Source of the DNA: Pratylenchus scribneri
Taxonomy: Eukaryota > Nematoda > Chromadorea > Rhabditida > Pratylenchidae
Length of the DNA: 64,000 bases
Assembly: GCA_030063045.1 (NCBI GenBank)
Contig: JAQSEB010000031.1
Coordinates: forward strand, 2,232,001-2,296,000
Direction of reading: 5' to 3'
The notes beneath the pieces are model-generated. The model worked only from the letters and a program-made list of their open reading frames with translations. It did not search any database and was not told where the DNA came from. Both the position numbers and the translations under genes were made by a program. Below, one piece after another: positions 11,742-34,941 of the stretch; position 1 is the first letter of the stretch; each line of letters starts with the position of its first letter.

Positions 11742-13081
11742 ATGGCGTCCCAAGCAACACATCAATCGGCACCAAGTGTAACGGAAGCAGCCCGGAACGT
11801 CTTCAAGGATTATTTCGAACAACTGTGCGTGACTTCATTGGCCGTCAAGTATTGGTGGACTCTCAATTATCGCAAAACAAGAATGACAATCAAGAATATT
11901 CAAGATGCGTTCCAGAAGAGCAGTCAAGGAAAAGTGAGTTTCTTTTTTGTTTTCGATAGCTAAATATTAATTTTGTTCTTTTTAGATCATCGAAGCACTG
12001 GCCGACACTTCCCCGCTGACTTGCGAAGAGACCGACAAATTTTGCTTGCAAGAGACCTATTTCGGTTAGTTTATGCCTTAACTTTTTGTTTTCATTCATT
12101 AAATTCCCATTATTTTAGGAATCAGCATCTTTGTTATGGCCATGGCATTGGGCGGAATCATTGGCAATTTATGGGGCGAACTGGTCTGCTGGGGACTTCA
12201 AATGGGCTTGCTCGAAGCATTGTTGGTCATAATTGCGTTGCCATTGCGGATATTCTTCGGCTTCTGTGAAATATCAAATTCAGGTCAGCTTAAGTTTTAA
12301 GAATTTTCAATTTTAATTTCTTCAAATTTTCAGAAGCAATTGTGAAACGACGCTCGGAGCTCTACATAATATTGTTCTTCATGGGATTCTCAATGGGACG
12401 GCTCTGTGAATATAGTCTGCTCAGCATTGCTCCACGATTGATTCCACCATTGGCCCTTGCGATTATGGTTTGTCTTTTCCATTTTTAATTATGATGATGA
12501 TCTGATTTTATTTTTCAGTTAGATTACTTCTATCGTATGCGTCCACCAACTCCATCTGCTGGCATCCGTGGGACCCGAATCGAAATGTTCTTGGCCGTGA
12601 CCGCCTTCACCATCGCGTTCGTATGCTTCCTGATGTTTTTCCTTGGTCAACTCAAACTTGGCTCACTCTTCATCGCAATGCTCTGTGTTGGCATCAATCT
12701 GCTGCTTCTCTTCACCCATTTCCAGGTTTTAATTTGTTTATTCATAATTTCCTTTTAAAATCCGTTTTTATTTTCAGCTCTACTACTATGGATTCTGCAC
12801 CTTGAGGGACCGTTGGAACCTGGAAACGTGAGTTTAAAAATTCCACAATACAATTTTTTAACATTTCCCATTTTTTTTTTTGCAGAATGAATGAAGACAA
12901 GAACTCACAAAATTATAAAATGTGGACACTCGGTAAGCGAATTTTCCTTCTAATACAGAATAATTTTACCATTTCCCAATTTTCAGACAGCATCAATCCA
13001 TACATTGCCAATGCCGACATAATCTATGCCCTCGCTGTACTCACGCTGGATGTCATCTTGTGCACAATTTGCAGTCCCTAG
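11742..13081 (+). CDS. Multi-pass membrane protein, Bax-inhibitor-1 (TMBIM)-like
   Basis: Eight exons join in phase (11742-11933, 11986-12064, 12119-12283, 12334-12467, 12519-12725, 12778-12827, 12886-12932, 12987-13081) to give about 320 residues with six or seven hydrophobic segments. The block FFMGFSMGRLCEYSLLSIAP followed by RLIPPLALAIML resembles the central part of Bax inhibitor-1 (TMBIM6: glycine-rich TM, then ExxxxxxP). TMBIM proteins sit in the ER membrane and act in Ca2+ leak and cell-death control. Similarity is by eye and weak, so the family assignment is tentative; a nematode-specific membrane protein is the alternative. The start is the first ATG (MASQATHQSA) after the TATA box. 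It is divergent from the presenilin gene. Confidence 0.6.
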
Positions 13082-13201
13082 ATGCTCGATTTGGCCCTAA
13101 TTGTATTGTATCCCCCACCCTATTCTCCACCATATTGTTTGTTTGTCATTTTCCAATCAATATTATTGTATCTATTGTTCATTATTTCTTATTGATTGAT
13201 A

Positions 13202-13207
13202 AATAAA
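13202..13207 (+). terminator. Polyadenylation signal AATAAA
   Basis: AATAAA lies 121 bases after the stop codon of the Bax-inhibitor-like gene, with a second AATAAA-like site a few bases on. Confidence 0.6.
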
Positions 13208-14267
13208 TGATAATAAAATTTCGATGTATGATTTGTATATTTTATGGGTTTGGTCTTTGTAAATGGTATGATGAGAATGTGTATTTGGTGTCATTAGAAT
13301 CAGAATATGCTTTTGTGCCTTCGGCAATATTGGATTGGGGCACATAGCCCAAGAATTTGTATTACAGTAGACCATTCATTCAATACATTTGCACCCAACC
13401 AAAAATATGGAAGTACTAGTACTTATATCCGGCTGGCTATTCCTTACTTCGACCCAATTTGTTTTGCGCAATTGGTTGACTTTATTTTCGGGAATTGTGC
13501 TGACCGTTGATGATAAGAAACTTTCAACTATTCCCGAATCAACCTTGAACTAATTTCATCCAAACAATTCCATCGCTGCCGGCCGGCTCATTCATTTCTC
13601 CCTTCACAATTGTGCGCAGAATTCGTGGAATGGAATGAATGAAAATTGTGGAAAGAAGAGATGAAAGTAGAGGGCACAAAACTGAAAGGAGAATTTAGAA
13701 AAGTGATCGAACTTTTAATTGGTTTTAAATGAATCCAGATCAAGTCCATTTTAATTCGATCCCCCAAATGCCCGATCCTCATTCTTCAATTCCAAAATAT
13801 GGAAAAAGCACAACCCAATTTGTCGATTCATTCTTTCGGCAGTTGCCATCTTTGTTGCTGCTCCTGGCTGTCCATCCCCGAAAATACCATTTCTCCTTTA
13901 CATTTGTGGGTCAGTCTCAGTCACCGCTCTTTGGAGGATATTGGGATTTGGAAGGAACAAAATTGGATATGGAGAGGATCAGCTCTTCCCCCACCTCCTT
14001 CCATTTTCCTCCCATCTCGGCGCCAATATCCCTTGCCGGTGGGTGCTGCGCATCCATCATTCAATTCCCCCCTTCCCTTCCATTTTCTTCCCAAATCCGC
14101 GCCAATGTCGGAAATGCGCAGCCGCCGGCCCGGTGATTTGCTTTTACTTTGAGCGCTTGAGAAGAAGCCCCCCAACAGATGCGCCGTCCTTTCTTCTTTT
14201 CCTTCCCATTTTCCACCCTTATTTGTTCATCCTTTTTCTTTTGAAAACTCGAAATTTCAGCAAAACA
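13208..14267. other. Spacer before the multi-Kunitz gene
   Basis: No gene supported. The part from about 13850 is pyrimidine-rich on the plus strand and contains several open frames in all phases with biased composition but no recognisable protein. It probably holds the promoter and 5' UTR of the Kunitz gene; a CAG acceptor near 14260 lies just before its ATG. Confidence 0.45.
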
Positions 14268-25226
<10,959 letters not shown>

Positions 25227-26685
25227 AAATGAATTTGCGCTTTATTATTTTATTTATATTCATGCATTTTGGGCAAATCATTGTGAAAATATATTTTGAG
25301 TTTGAGCGGCGGGGAATTCATTCAATCAAAATCACCACAGATCAAATAAAAAGAATTTGTGAATTAATTAAAATGTGCTATGTGAATGTGAATGAATGAA
25401 TGTGCAAGAAATTCCCACAATTTTCGAATGTAATTTGTAAATAGTATATTTTATTTCAGAAAGTTCGATTTAGTAAAGCTTGCCAATCCAAACAATTAAT
25501 TCTGCCTAAAAAATATGCAAGCGAAATGAAGGAGACTGTATATGTAGAATAGTGAAGTGTCCCCAAGGCATTCTTCAGTTGCTGCTGATGAAAGGGAGAG
25601 CGTTCTCTGCTAATGTTCCCTTCCTAAGAAAAATGTTCGCCAAATGTGTTTCTTCTTTCCGGAAATGTTCACTATTATCCTTTCCGGAAAATGTTCGCCA
25701 AAATGTGTTTTCTCTTTCCGGAAAATGTTCGCCAAAATGTGTTTTTTCTTTCCGGAAAATGTTCGCCAAAATGTGTTTTACCTTTCCGGAAAATGTTCGC
25801 CAAAATGTGTTTTCTCTTTCCGGAAAATGTTCGCCAAAATGTGTTTTCCCTTTCCGGAAAATGTTCGCCAAAATGTGTTTTCTCTTTCCGGAAAATGTTC
25901 GCCAAAATGTGTTTTTGCTTTCCGGAAAATGTTCGCCAAAATGTGTTTTCTCTTTCCGGAAAATGTTCGCCAAAATGTGTTTTTGCTTTCCGGAAAATGT
26001 TCGCCAAAATGTGTTTTTTCTTTCCGGAAAATGTTCTCCAAAATGTAAACGAGTGAGAGTTCAACTTCAACTTTCCCTGAGGGCATAAAACCTTCCACTA
26101 ATCATTTCTTTGTAGCAAGTAGTTTTGATCGATGGATGTTTTTAAAATGCTTATAATTCATCAATGGATGAACCGATTTTAGGGTTCTAGGTATGATTTG
26201 ATAGAGGGAAAATTTTCTATTTAATGAAATAAAATTTTTTAATTTGATGAGGAAATAACGAGCATTTAAGAATCTAATTCCTAATTTGGCACATTTTCAT
26301 TCCTTATTTCCAAGTCTTCACTAATTAAATATTAGAATTATATTCCATTTTAAAAGGAACGAAAAGGAATTTGCAATTTATTTATTCATGCATTTAAGGG
26401 TGGCAAATCATTATGAAAATGAAAATATATTTTGAGTTTGAGCGGCGGAGAATTCTTTCAAAACAATCACCTCATTGTCAGACCAAATAAAAAATGAAAT
26501 AAATTGTGAATTTAATTCAAATGTGCAGTGCATTAAAAGTGCAAGAAATCCCTCACAAAATCATTCATTCAGGCAATGGGATGGACACAAAATAAAAGGG
26601 AAAAAGGATTTGGATTTGACAATGTCCTAATTAATTATGCTTCAAACTGGACTACAAAAATGAGGGGTATTGAGGGAGGGGAAAA
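25227..26685. other. Spacer with satellite between Kunitz gene and acidic-protein gene
   Basis: Convergent 3' ends of the two flanking genes. A stretch near 25253-25325 (CATGCATTT...GAGCGGCGG) is partly repeated near 26390-26450 (about 60-70 bp of similar sequence), pointing to a local duplication of the 3' flank on either side of the satellite. No gene supported. Confidence 0.5.
25630..26046. repeat. 34-bp satellite array with TTTCCGGAAA core
   Basis: About twelve units of TTTCCGGAAAATGTTCGCCA plus AAATGTGTTTTCTC with period 34 (starts at 25681, 25715, 25749 and so on). Most changes are in the pyrimidine run. Since 34 is not a multiple of 3, all frames stay open by chance and produce long repeat ORFs on both strands; none is a gene. 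Confidence 0.95.
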
Positions 26686-29600
26686 TTAATAGTAAGGATA
26701 AAATCGGGCATAGACAGAGGTGCGCGGGGCTGAGCCAGAACGAAGGGCCGAATAATTGTTGGAACGGAGCAAATCCATCTGCAAAAAATGCCAAAATTTT
26801 ATCATTGACCCCATTTTTGGACCTGTTTGCATGCTTGTTCCAATTGGTAGCTGACTGTGGTGTATTTGTTCCGAAGCTATTTGGGGAAGGGAAATTCAGT
26901 AAAAATATGATCGTTTGGATGGTTTTAAACCAACCCGATCACGCTCATAGCGTTCTCGAGACAAACTGCGCTGGAGAGTGTCCACATAGCTCTAAAATTC
27001 ATTAATTTAAACGGGAAATTCAAGTGGAATATTTGTGCCTGATAATGATTGAGTGGGGCATATCCAACTTGGCCTCGGCTGGACGCCCGATAAACATCAT
27101 AATTGGATGGCATATTCCACTCATAGGGACGATGAATACTACAAAAGAATAAGGAAATGTGCCATTTGTGGAGGAATGAACCTGTCCACATAATTGTCCA
27201 CACGGGAAGGTCGACCCTGGCCAATGTAATAGTCAATGCCGCCCCGGGAACTTTTGAAGGGAATTTGATATGAAAATGTGGAATTAGGACACATACACGG
27301 ATCTGCTCAATGCCAAATTGCTTTGATAAAGTGGCGACCGATGGAGGGATTGGCTACGGGCCATTTCGTATTGTTTGGCACCGGCATAGTCCATGAAAGA
27401 AACAAATGAACTGCCGGCTGTGGGTGCGCGACTGATCATGGAGGAAGGAGGCGTTGAATAGTCACGGGAACGGAGTGGAACCGGATGCTGGGAGGCGAAT
27501 CTGTGGAAGGAGGACAAATAGAATGAATATAATTGAACGATGCCGGGGGCAAGAAATGATTGGTTTGGGTGTGTGGATCGTTAATGGAATGGAGGAAAAG
27601 GGAACAGCTTAACTTATCGTGGCCAACTTGTCGCGAGTTATAATTCCTCAATGAGTTAACAGAATTTAACGATTTTGATATTAAATTAAAGAATAGACTT
27701 TTGGCTATCAAAAGATATCAATTTTATTTAAAATGGTTCAGAATTATTAGAGTTATGCCCAAAAAACCATTACAACTGATCTTCACTATTGATTAGCGAA
27801 CTTTCAGCTGTTTTGTGAGTATAATTCCAGTATTTCTGAAGAAATTTAAATGAAATGAATATCATTAGAAGCCCTAAAGTCTGCTCTTTAATTTGATGAC
27901 AAAATAATCAACATTGGTTCAGTCCTTTTAGTTAATTATATTTATAAACGGCGACAAGTTGACTCAGATAGAAATTGGGGACACTGGGGCAAAAAGAATA
28001 ATTAGCCATTGGCTACTTATCAAATTCAATGAATGAGCTGGAAGACCTCATAATTAACCCATTCAAAGCCAAAAGTAAAACTTAATAATCTAATAAATTG
28101 GAATGCTTAAATGTTAAATGGGTATCTAAAAATGTAATCCCTCCTAATTCCCCTCCTCTGATCTCGACGTCCGTTACGGACCGATAAAGGAACAAAGGGG
28201 TCCTTTCGTCCATTACGGACCGGAAGTAATTTCGTGCTTGGCTCTGTGAGCGCAATGCTTGGCGACGTTCTCGAGTCCGAGAACGGGATCGTTCCAAAAG
28301 GCGCGATGTGGAATAGAGGGAGGAGGCGAATGGGCCACTCGAGACCAAATCATCAAAAAAGGCAGTGTAGGCGGTGGGTGCAGCCGGCGGTTCACCAACG
28401 GTGTACTTTAAAGGTAAATTTGATGAATTTTATTGGATTGAAATTTTAGTCAGTTTTACTTCATTGCGATATTTGCTGCTTCGATCGACCCATGGGGAAA
28501 TTGGCTTGTATGAATCACGTTCCTGGAATGAATTTGAATATATTTTGATTGATTGGCTGATTGCTGACCACTCCAGTCCAGGATGAGAATGATTCATCGG
28601 CTGGCATTCGGGCAGGCACTGTTTCGGCTTTCAAATCCTTTAAATTATTAAATATATTCGGTGATTATTTCATCCTTTCCACCTGATCATAGGGCGCATA
28701 ATCACGTGAAGATGGCTCACGGCGTTGAATCTGAATTCGGTTTCATATTTGGGAGGTAAATTTTATTCATTTACAGGGGATGGAGAACGTTCAGGACGTG
28801 GTGGCCCAGGTGGCGGCGATCCTTCAACGGGACTTGCCCTGGGGGCTTCCAAACTTTCTTGTTGTCCTTCTTCTGGTTCCGCCTTTTCCTCCGCCTGTTC
28901 TGGTTCAGATTCCACTGCAGCCGCCGGCTCTTGGGCTTCATCCTCGGTTTGTGGCTCTTCTACCGGTGCTTCTTCTGTGCCTTCTACCGCCACTTTTGGT
29001 TCTTCTTCACCTTCTGCTTTTTCCTCCGCAATTGGCTCTTCCACGGCCAATGGCGCCTCCTCTTTTGGCACTCCATCCTCACCTTTGTCCCAACTTGTCA
29101 TCCTCTTCCAACGGGCTTCTTCCTCTTCCCTTTCCCTCAAACGTGCCTCAAATGATGCCTGTCTTTGCTTCTCCTCCTCATCAACCGCCGGTGCCGCTTC
29201 CTCTTCCGCTTTTGGTTCTTCAGTCTTTGTTGGTGTCCTATAAAAAAGGGAATAGTTTGTTTTCGCTGCCAAATATTCAAACTTTGGTGTCCTCGGGCTT
29301 CGGGGCGAACGTGGCGATCGAGGACTCTTTGATTTGTTGGATTTGACTGAGAGGACTTCATCCTCGAATGTTGTCCTTCTCGACGATTTTTTGGGCTTAT
29401 CAAAGTCGAAGGCACTGCCACGGTTCGATTTTGGTGTAGTTGTTTCGCCACTTTTTGGAGTTGCTGGCACTGGGGAGGCTAAAATAGAGCGAATTGAATT
29501 GACCAAAATATTTTCGGTTTTCACCGACCAACACTGGGCGGATCGGCTGCCAATTTTGAGCCGCCACTTCCCCGCCTTGAACCAGTACTTTTTGGGGTGC

Positions 29601-31122
29601 TTGGCATTTGTTCCACCTCAATTGGCACTTTAAAATTGATCCAATTATCCGACCAAATTCCCTCATTTAATTACCCTCCGCCATTGCGGGTTGTTCTGCC
29701 TCCTCGGTGGCTACTTGTTCAGCCTCCCCATTTTCTTGTGGTTCATCCATTTCATTTGGTGTTCGTGGCCTTTTTGGCACTGGCGGTGCCTGCAATTCAA
29801 AGGTATCATCTCCACCGGCTTCTGCTGGTTGGCCACTTTCTTCCTCTGCCGCTTTTGGCTCTTCCTCCTCTTTTTGTTCTGTTTCCTCCGGGGCTGGTTC
29901 TTCGGCAACTTGTTCTTCTTCTGCTGCCGGTTGTTCCTCAACGGGTGGTTCAGTCTCGACTGGTTCTGCCTCCTCCACCTCAATTGGCACTTCTTTCATT
30001 TCCTCCTCTTCAACAGGTTGCGGTGCCTCTTCTTCTTGCCCTTCCGTGGCCCCTTCCCCTTCAACGGGTTCATTGGATTCTTCGGCCACAGGTGGGTTTT
30101 CCCCTTCCTCATAAACATTGACCGGAATTTCGGCAACATCCTTTTCCGTCTCCTCTCCAGCCTCTGGCTTTTCCCCTTCCTCCTCAGCCACTTCTCCATT
30201 CATTTCGGCCCCATTCTCCTCCTCCTTGGCCACTTCTCCCTGAACGAATGGATCAGAGTCAATCAATCAAAATCCATTTTAATTTATTCTTTGCCATTTC
30301 CCAAAATCACTCACTTCATTCGCTAATTCCTCAATTCCGTCCATGGAAGTCGTCATTGGGTCTTCGTTGTTTGTTATATCCGGGACCTAAAGAAGCCACA
30401 AAAAATGATGCTTGATGGAATGAAAGGGGGCCAATGATTTCTGGCTATCCTTTTGGCCTTAACCTTTTCCCCTTCCCCCCACCCTTGGCCAGAAAAAGTG
30501 GGCAAAGATGCAGAAAAACCCCCGAGAGAAAGTGAGTTGAAATGAAAGATCAACTTTGGCCTAATCCCCCCTCCCTTCCCTGTTGAGCTCATTTTCAATG
30601 ATTTTTGGATAAGCAAAGGAAGGAAAGGATTGGTGGGGAGAAAGAAGGGCTCCAAACAAAAACCGAAATGATGATCCCAGAGGCTAAAAATGATTGGGAC
30701 GAAAAAGAAAGTTGGCTAAAAGGGAATGAAGGAGGAAGGAATAATGGTGGGAAAATCCGGTTTTAGGGATGCCGAAAACATTCAATTCTATCCAATTTTA
30801 ATGTTTATTTATAGAAATGAATGAGGGAAAATGGAGGATGAATGTGGTTGGGTCGGTGATCGGCGGACCTGATCCTCGGTTTTGTCGTCGACATTCTCTT
30901 TGTTGGCCGCATCCTCCTCCTCTTCTTGGGCCCCATCTGCAACAAAAATGAATGGAAATGATCCATCCGCTTTTTCTCCATCCACTCACCAATTTCACTT
31001 TCCATTTTGACACTTTTCTTGATCAATGTTGCCTCATGTTCTCCCTCGCCCCCTTCCTCTTGCGCATCCGAAACAACCTCTTCGCCCTCGTGTGGAACGA
31101 CCCCGTTGGCCAATTCAGCCAT
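26686..31122 (-). CDS. Highly acidic, disordered protein with Ser/Tyr/Arg-rich C-terminus (unrecognised)
   Basis: I do not recognise this family. ATG 31122 starts MAELANGVVPHEGEEVVSDA. Following exons (about 30940-30870, 30390-30315, 30240-29675) are dominated by Glu/Ala/Pro (GEVAEEEGEKPEAG, VEEEEMKEVP). Then comes a basic part with PPVPKRPRTPNE and KSPRSPRSPRSPRTPKF (possible SH3-binding or phospho-sites), another acidic block with ARLREREEEEARWKRMTSW, and a C-terminal half of many short exons rich in S, Y and R (YRSVTD, SLYSTSRLLERSRSRTRER, YDVYRASSRG, SYVDTLQRSLSRERYERDR). Final exons join in phase to ...LEQACKQMDLLRSNNYSALRS and end in YPYY at 26686. No signal peptide or TM segment is seen. 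It could be a cytoskeletal or muscle-associated scaffold; that is a guess from composition only. Confidence 0.6.
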
Positions 31123-32590
31123 TCTTTTTTGGGGGATTTTTCAGTCAATTAGTGCTGAAAATGAATGAATGATTTTGGGAAAAGGAAAGGCAATAATGGA
31201 TTGGCGGGTTTTTTTAAAGAATGGGGCGGACGGTTGGAATGAATTTGCTCGTTTTTTGGGGAGTTGAACCAATGGAAAGGGTGGAGGGGGTTTTGGATGG
31301 ATTGGGCCAAGAAGGCAATTGGCCCCAAAGTAGCAAAGTGCCACAATGAAAAGGCCACAGGGCAGACTGAGATGAAAATGAAGTGAAGGGAAACAGAAGG
31401 CGTGTTGTGCAACACTCAACACAAATTCTCCTCATTTCATTCATTCATTACCCACCACTTTTTCCCCTTCGCCCCCATCATCAATTCATTTCAGCTCAAC
31501 CACCGCCACCGCCGCCGGGGATGATGTTGAGAATGGCTCTGGAAGGGGAGGAAAAGCAAGAAAATCCTCCCCTTTTCCTGCGATTCAGTTCATTTTCTTT
31601 GTTTTTAGGCAGAATTCCCCCTTTGATTTACGCCCACTCAAGGACCCCCAAGAATGAATGAATTGAAGGGAGGGAAGAGAGGGAAAGGGAAGGAATGCCG
31701 GCTGGCCCAACAGGTGATTTCCAACCTGCCAGCGCCGAGATTTTCCCTCATTCTGGAACAGCAAATCAACGACGCAAAGGAAGGAAGGAGATCGATCAAA
31801 GCCACCGATGAAAAGAGGGAAAAGGGGCAAAAAATTAACAACAAAAGGAAGAAAGCAAAGGAAAGAATTGGAGGGGAGGAACACCGAACATCATAGCAGG
31901 GACAGGGACACTGGTTGGGGTTTTGGGACGGATGGATGGATGCCAAAGCACAGCTGACGCACCAAAAACCCAACAAAAAAACTAAACACAACATTTGGTT
32001 GGTTGGTTGGTTGCATTTTTGGCCATTATCACTGGCAAAAATGGAATTTCGGATGAAAATACAAAAATAAAAGAAGAAAAAACAAAATTAAAAATCATTA
32101 GCTCTCACTGGGATTCGAACCCGCGACCTCTTATGCCATTTACCGCTGGCAAAAAGCGAGCGCCATACCAATGAGCTAAAGTGCCATGTTGTTCACTTAC
32201 CTCCAATTTTCCTAATCCCAATGTTCATAAAGGGATATAAAGAAGAAAACACAAATTTGCATATGACAAACTTCCTTACACTGCAGAATATAATTTTTTT
32301 TGTTTGTACTATTCGCCGTGAAAAAGTAGTAGGGCCAAAAAAATTCATCAAAATTGGTCAACCAGGTAAAAAGATTCATATTCTTAATTGAGATTTACCC
32401 CAACTTTTGTTAATAAAATTGAAAAATTAAATCTATTCTCTTTATTTTTATGTGTCAATCTTCAATAATAATTTAGGGACAAAAAAAAACAGCAAAAGTG
32501 GAATAAGAAGAAATTGACTAAATAAACAAAGAAATTGTGGCAAAAATATTCAAACAAATTTGGGAGGGGGTGGGGGTGGAATGTGTAATT
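31123..32590. other. Spacer upstream of the acidic-protein gene
   Basis: Purine-rich (plus strand) DNA to about 31950, with many meaningless open frames, then AT-rich DNA. It probably holds the promoter of the acidic-protein gene and the 3' UTR of the TMEM165-like gene, plus one tRNA-like SINE copy. Confidence 0.45.
32101..32185 (-). repeat. tRNA-derived SINE-like copy 1
   Basis: On the minus strand: TAGCTCATTGGTATGG (A box) and GGTTCGAATCC (B box), followed by a GAGAGCTAATGATTTTTA-type tail. The anticodon arm is long and does not fold cleanly, so it is not a functional tRNA. The 5' flank (minus) has GCAAATTTGTGTTTTC, shared with copy 3. Confidence 0.7.
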
Positions 32591-33910
32591 TTATTTTATT
32601 CTCCTTTCCATTGGGGCATTTTCGGTAAGATGATTTTGATTTGTTGTTGTTTTTTGGCCAGTTCCATTTGCAGTACTCATCAAATCATCCAAAGCCAGCG
32701 GTCTTTCGGGAGAAATGAAAAAGGCGGAAAATGCGAACAACAAAAAGACAATGCCGCCAATCAAAGTGACTGAAAAATTGAAAGAATTAATTTTAATTAA
32801 ATTAAAATATTTTACCTGTCCGAATTGAAATTTTTTGAGCCAGCAAACGGCCGCCGAGTACGGCAATTCCAGTGCAAATCACATGGCCAAGGATGCCACC
32901 AACAATTACACCTTAAAATTAAATGAATTATTAGGTAATTTTAAGGGCATAAAAACAAACCAACGACATCTTCCCTTGCGCCCAAAATGATTGTGGTCAA
33001 TTGGGAACGGTCACCCTAAATTAAAATAATTAGTTTTAAATTAATTATGCTTTAAAAATGAACCCATTCTGCTAGGAATGTGAGTGTGAATGCCTTCAAA
33101 AAAAGAGTAGAAACGAAGGAAATTATCCGCCAAGTTGATGAACTGCAAAATAGAATTGTTCATTAACGTATTTGTTAAATATTCATTTATATTTTAGAGT
33201 ATTTTAATTTGAATTATAAACAAAAGTATGTCATTATTTTAGTAAATAAAATAAAAATGGAGGCCAGAATCGTGGCTAGCATTTTTTAATAACTAAAGAA
33301 AAAAAATATATTTTTTTTTTGTAAATAAAAAATAATCAAAATTTATTTTGGTAGATTTAAATTTAATAATTTCCTAAATAAATTTTAGTATCCAAACCTG
33401 CTTGAATCATTTGCTTCCGTCCCGCCCCGCTCCAATGCCGAATATTTTACAGAGTCCATATCCAGCTCATTCTTTTGTATTTCAGCTTCGGCTTCTTCTT
33501 GAACCTTAATTATAATTTATTAATTAATTTATTTTTAAAAATACCTCTTGACTTTCCGAAGATGACATATAATAGGCTTCATAGAGCATTTTGAAGCCAA
33601 ATAAAGCAAAAAGTGCGGTGGAAACATAGAAGGTGAACCAATATGGAATTAATTGGGTAATCCAGCCGAGACAGGCCGAAAGGACGGTCATCACAGCCAA
33701 AGCACATATTGCACCGGAAAAGACGGTTATTCGGGAATGACGCATTGCAAGAATCTTAGTTAAATATTAAAATGAATAAATGGTTATTTTTAATTGACTT
33801 ACTGCAGCAATAAACCATGTTTTATCGCCAAGTTCTGAGACAACAACAACTGATAAGGATGCCACAAATCCATGGTAAAATCCGAGCGTTGTTGATGGAG
33901 CGTAGTTCAT
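32591..33910 (-). CDS. TMEM165/GDT1 (UPF0016) cation/proton antiporter
   Basis: This is a Golgi or endomembrane Ca2+/Mn2+:H+ exchanger supporting glycosylation and ion balance. Both signature ExGD(K/R)(T/S) motifs are visible: SELGDKTWF in the first exon (ATG 33910, MNYAPSTTLG) and AEWGDRSQLTT, the second split by an intron between W and G with phase kept. Hydrophobic segments (ITVFSGAICALAVMTVLSAC, FYVSTALFALFGF, VIVGGILGHVICTG, VTLIGGIVFLLFAFSAFF) give the expected six or seven TMs in two homologous halves joined by an acidic loop (EAEAEIQKNELD). Length is close to the family norm. A TTTTTTTGCAG acceptor lies in the 5' leader, consistent with trans-splicing. It is transcribed divergently from ppm-2, about 1 kb away. 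Confidence 0.9.
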
Positions 33911-34941
33911 TTATTTTAGGTGTAATATTCTTGAGTCCAAATCAGTTTTATTTCTGCAAAAAAAGGAAATTTTCAGTTTTTTAAATCGCAATAAATAATT
34001 AATAAAATGAGTTAATCGCCACGTTTTTTAAGTGGTTATAATGGATATTGGATTCGGTTATATAAAATTTTTATGGCGACTCCATTTTAAAACTCTTAAT
34101 GTCACTCAAGAAAGGCAAAATCAATGAAGGAAAAAAACAAAAAAATTCCAATTTTTATTCACAAAAAACTCCGGTCTATTTTCTGATTATTTTATTATTA
34201 TTCTGTTATCAATAAATCCATTATTTTTAGTTTATAAATTTCCCCTTTTGGCTAATAAAACAAAGAACAAAGTCGAGATTTCTGATGAATGCATTTGATT
34301 GCGTTACGATACAAAAAAGGTCCTTTCTAGGTATATTCAAATTATTAGAAAAACAAAATCTTGACTTTATGTATTTTTTCGAGATATTATGTCCAATATT
34401 TTGTTTCTTTTTATTCTCCAATTTCATCATATCCTCTCTTTTTCCTTCATTTCTTTTTCTCTTTTTGTAACATTCTATTTTCATTTCTTGACTTCTTCCC
34501 GCACTATTTCATAAAAATAGATGAAAGACAATAAAAAAATCGGAGAGCAGAGCAGAGAGCATGCAAAAAGTTGTTTCAATCTTTGATGGATGGATAAACC
34601 GAAACCAGACGCAATCTAAATCCGATATACCTTATCTAATTAAGTTAGTATTAGTCAAACATCGATTAATTAATAAATAAGGAATGATAAAAACACAATT
34701 AAATTTTACATGTTTTAATCAATCAAATAGCTTAGCTAGCTTAAATCACTTTTTATTCACATCACAAACAATGTTCCCAATCATCATCTTCATGCACAAT
34801 TCACTTGCGTTCAATTTCAATCCCATTAAAATCCAAAAAGCTAAATCATCCCCCCCCTATTAAGTTGAAAATTTACGTTAAATTCAATCCTTTTTCTAGT
34901 TTTACAGAGCTTGATTTTTTCATAATTTTTATCTGTTGAAA
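33911..34941. other. Spacer between TMEM165-like gene and ppm-2 (divergent)
   Basis: About 1 kb of AT-rich DNA with promoters for both flanking genes. TTTTACAG near 34905 is a likely trans-splice acceptor for ppm-2. No gene, repeat array or clear TATA box seen. Confidence 0.5.

Noticed and set aside
25552..26098. Long ORFs on both strands (repeating FRKMFAKMCF / SGKRKHILANIF-type peptides)
   Set aside because: They are translations of the 34-bp satellite in every frame; no start context, splice structure or domain.
28725..30326. Long plus-strand ORFs (Ser- or Leu/Phe-rich)
   Set aside because: They are antisense shadows of the Glu-rich minus-strand gene; Glu codons read as Ser/Leu/Phe on the other strand.
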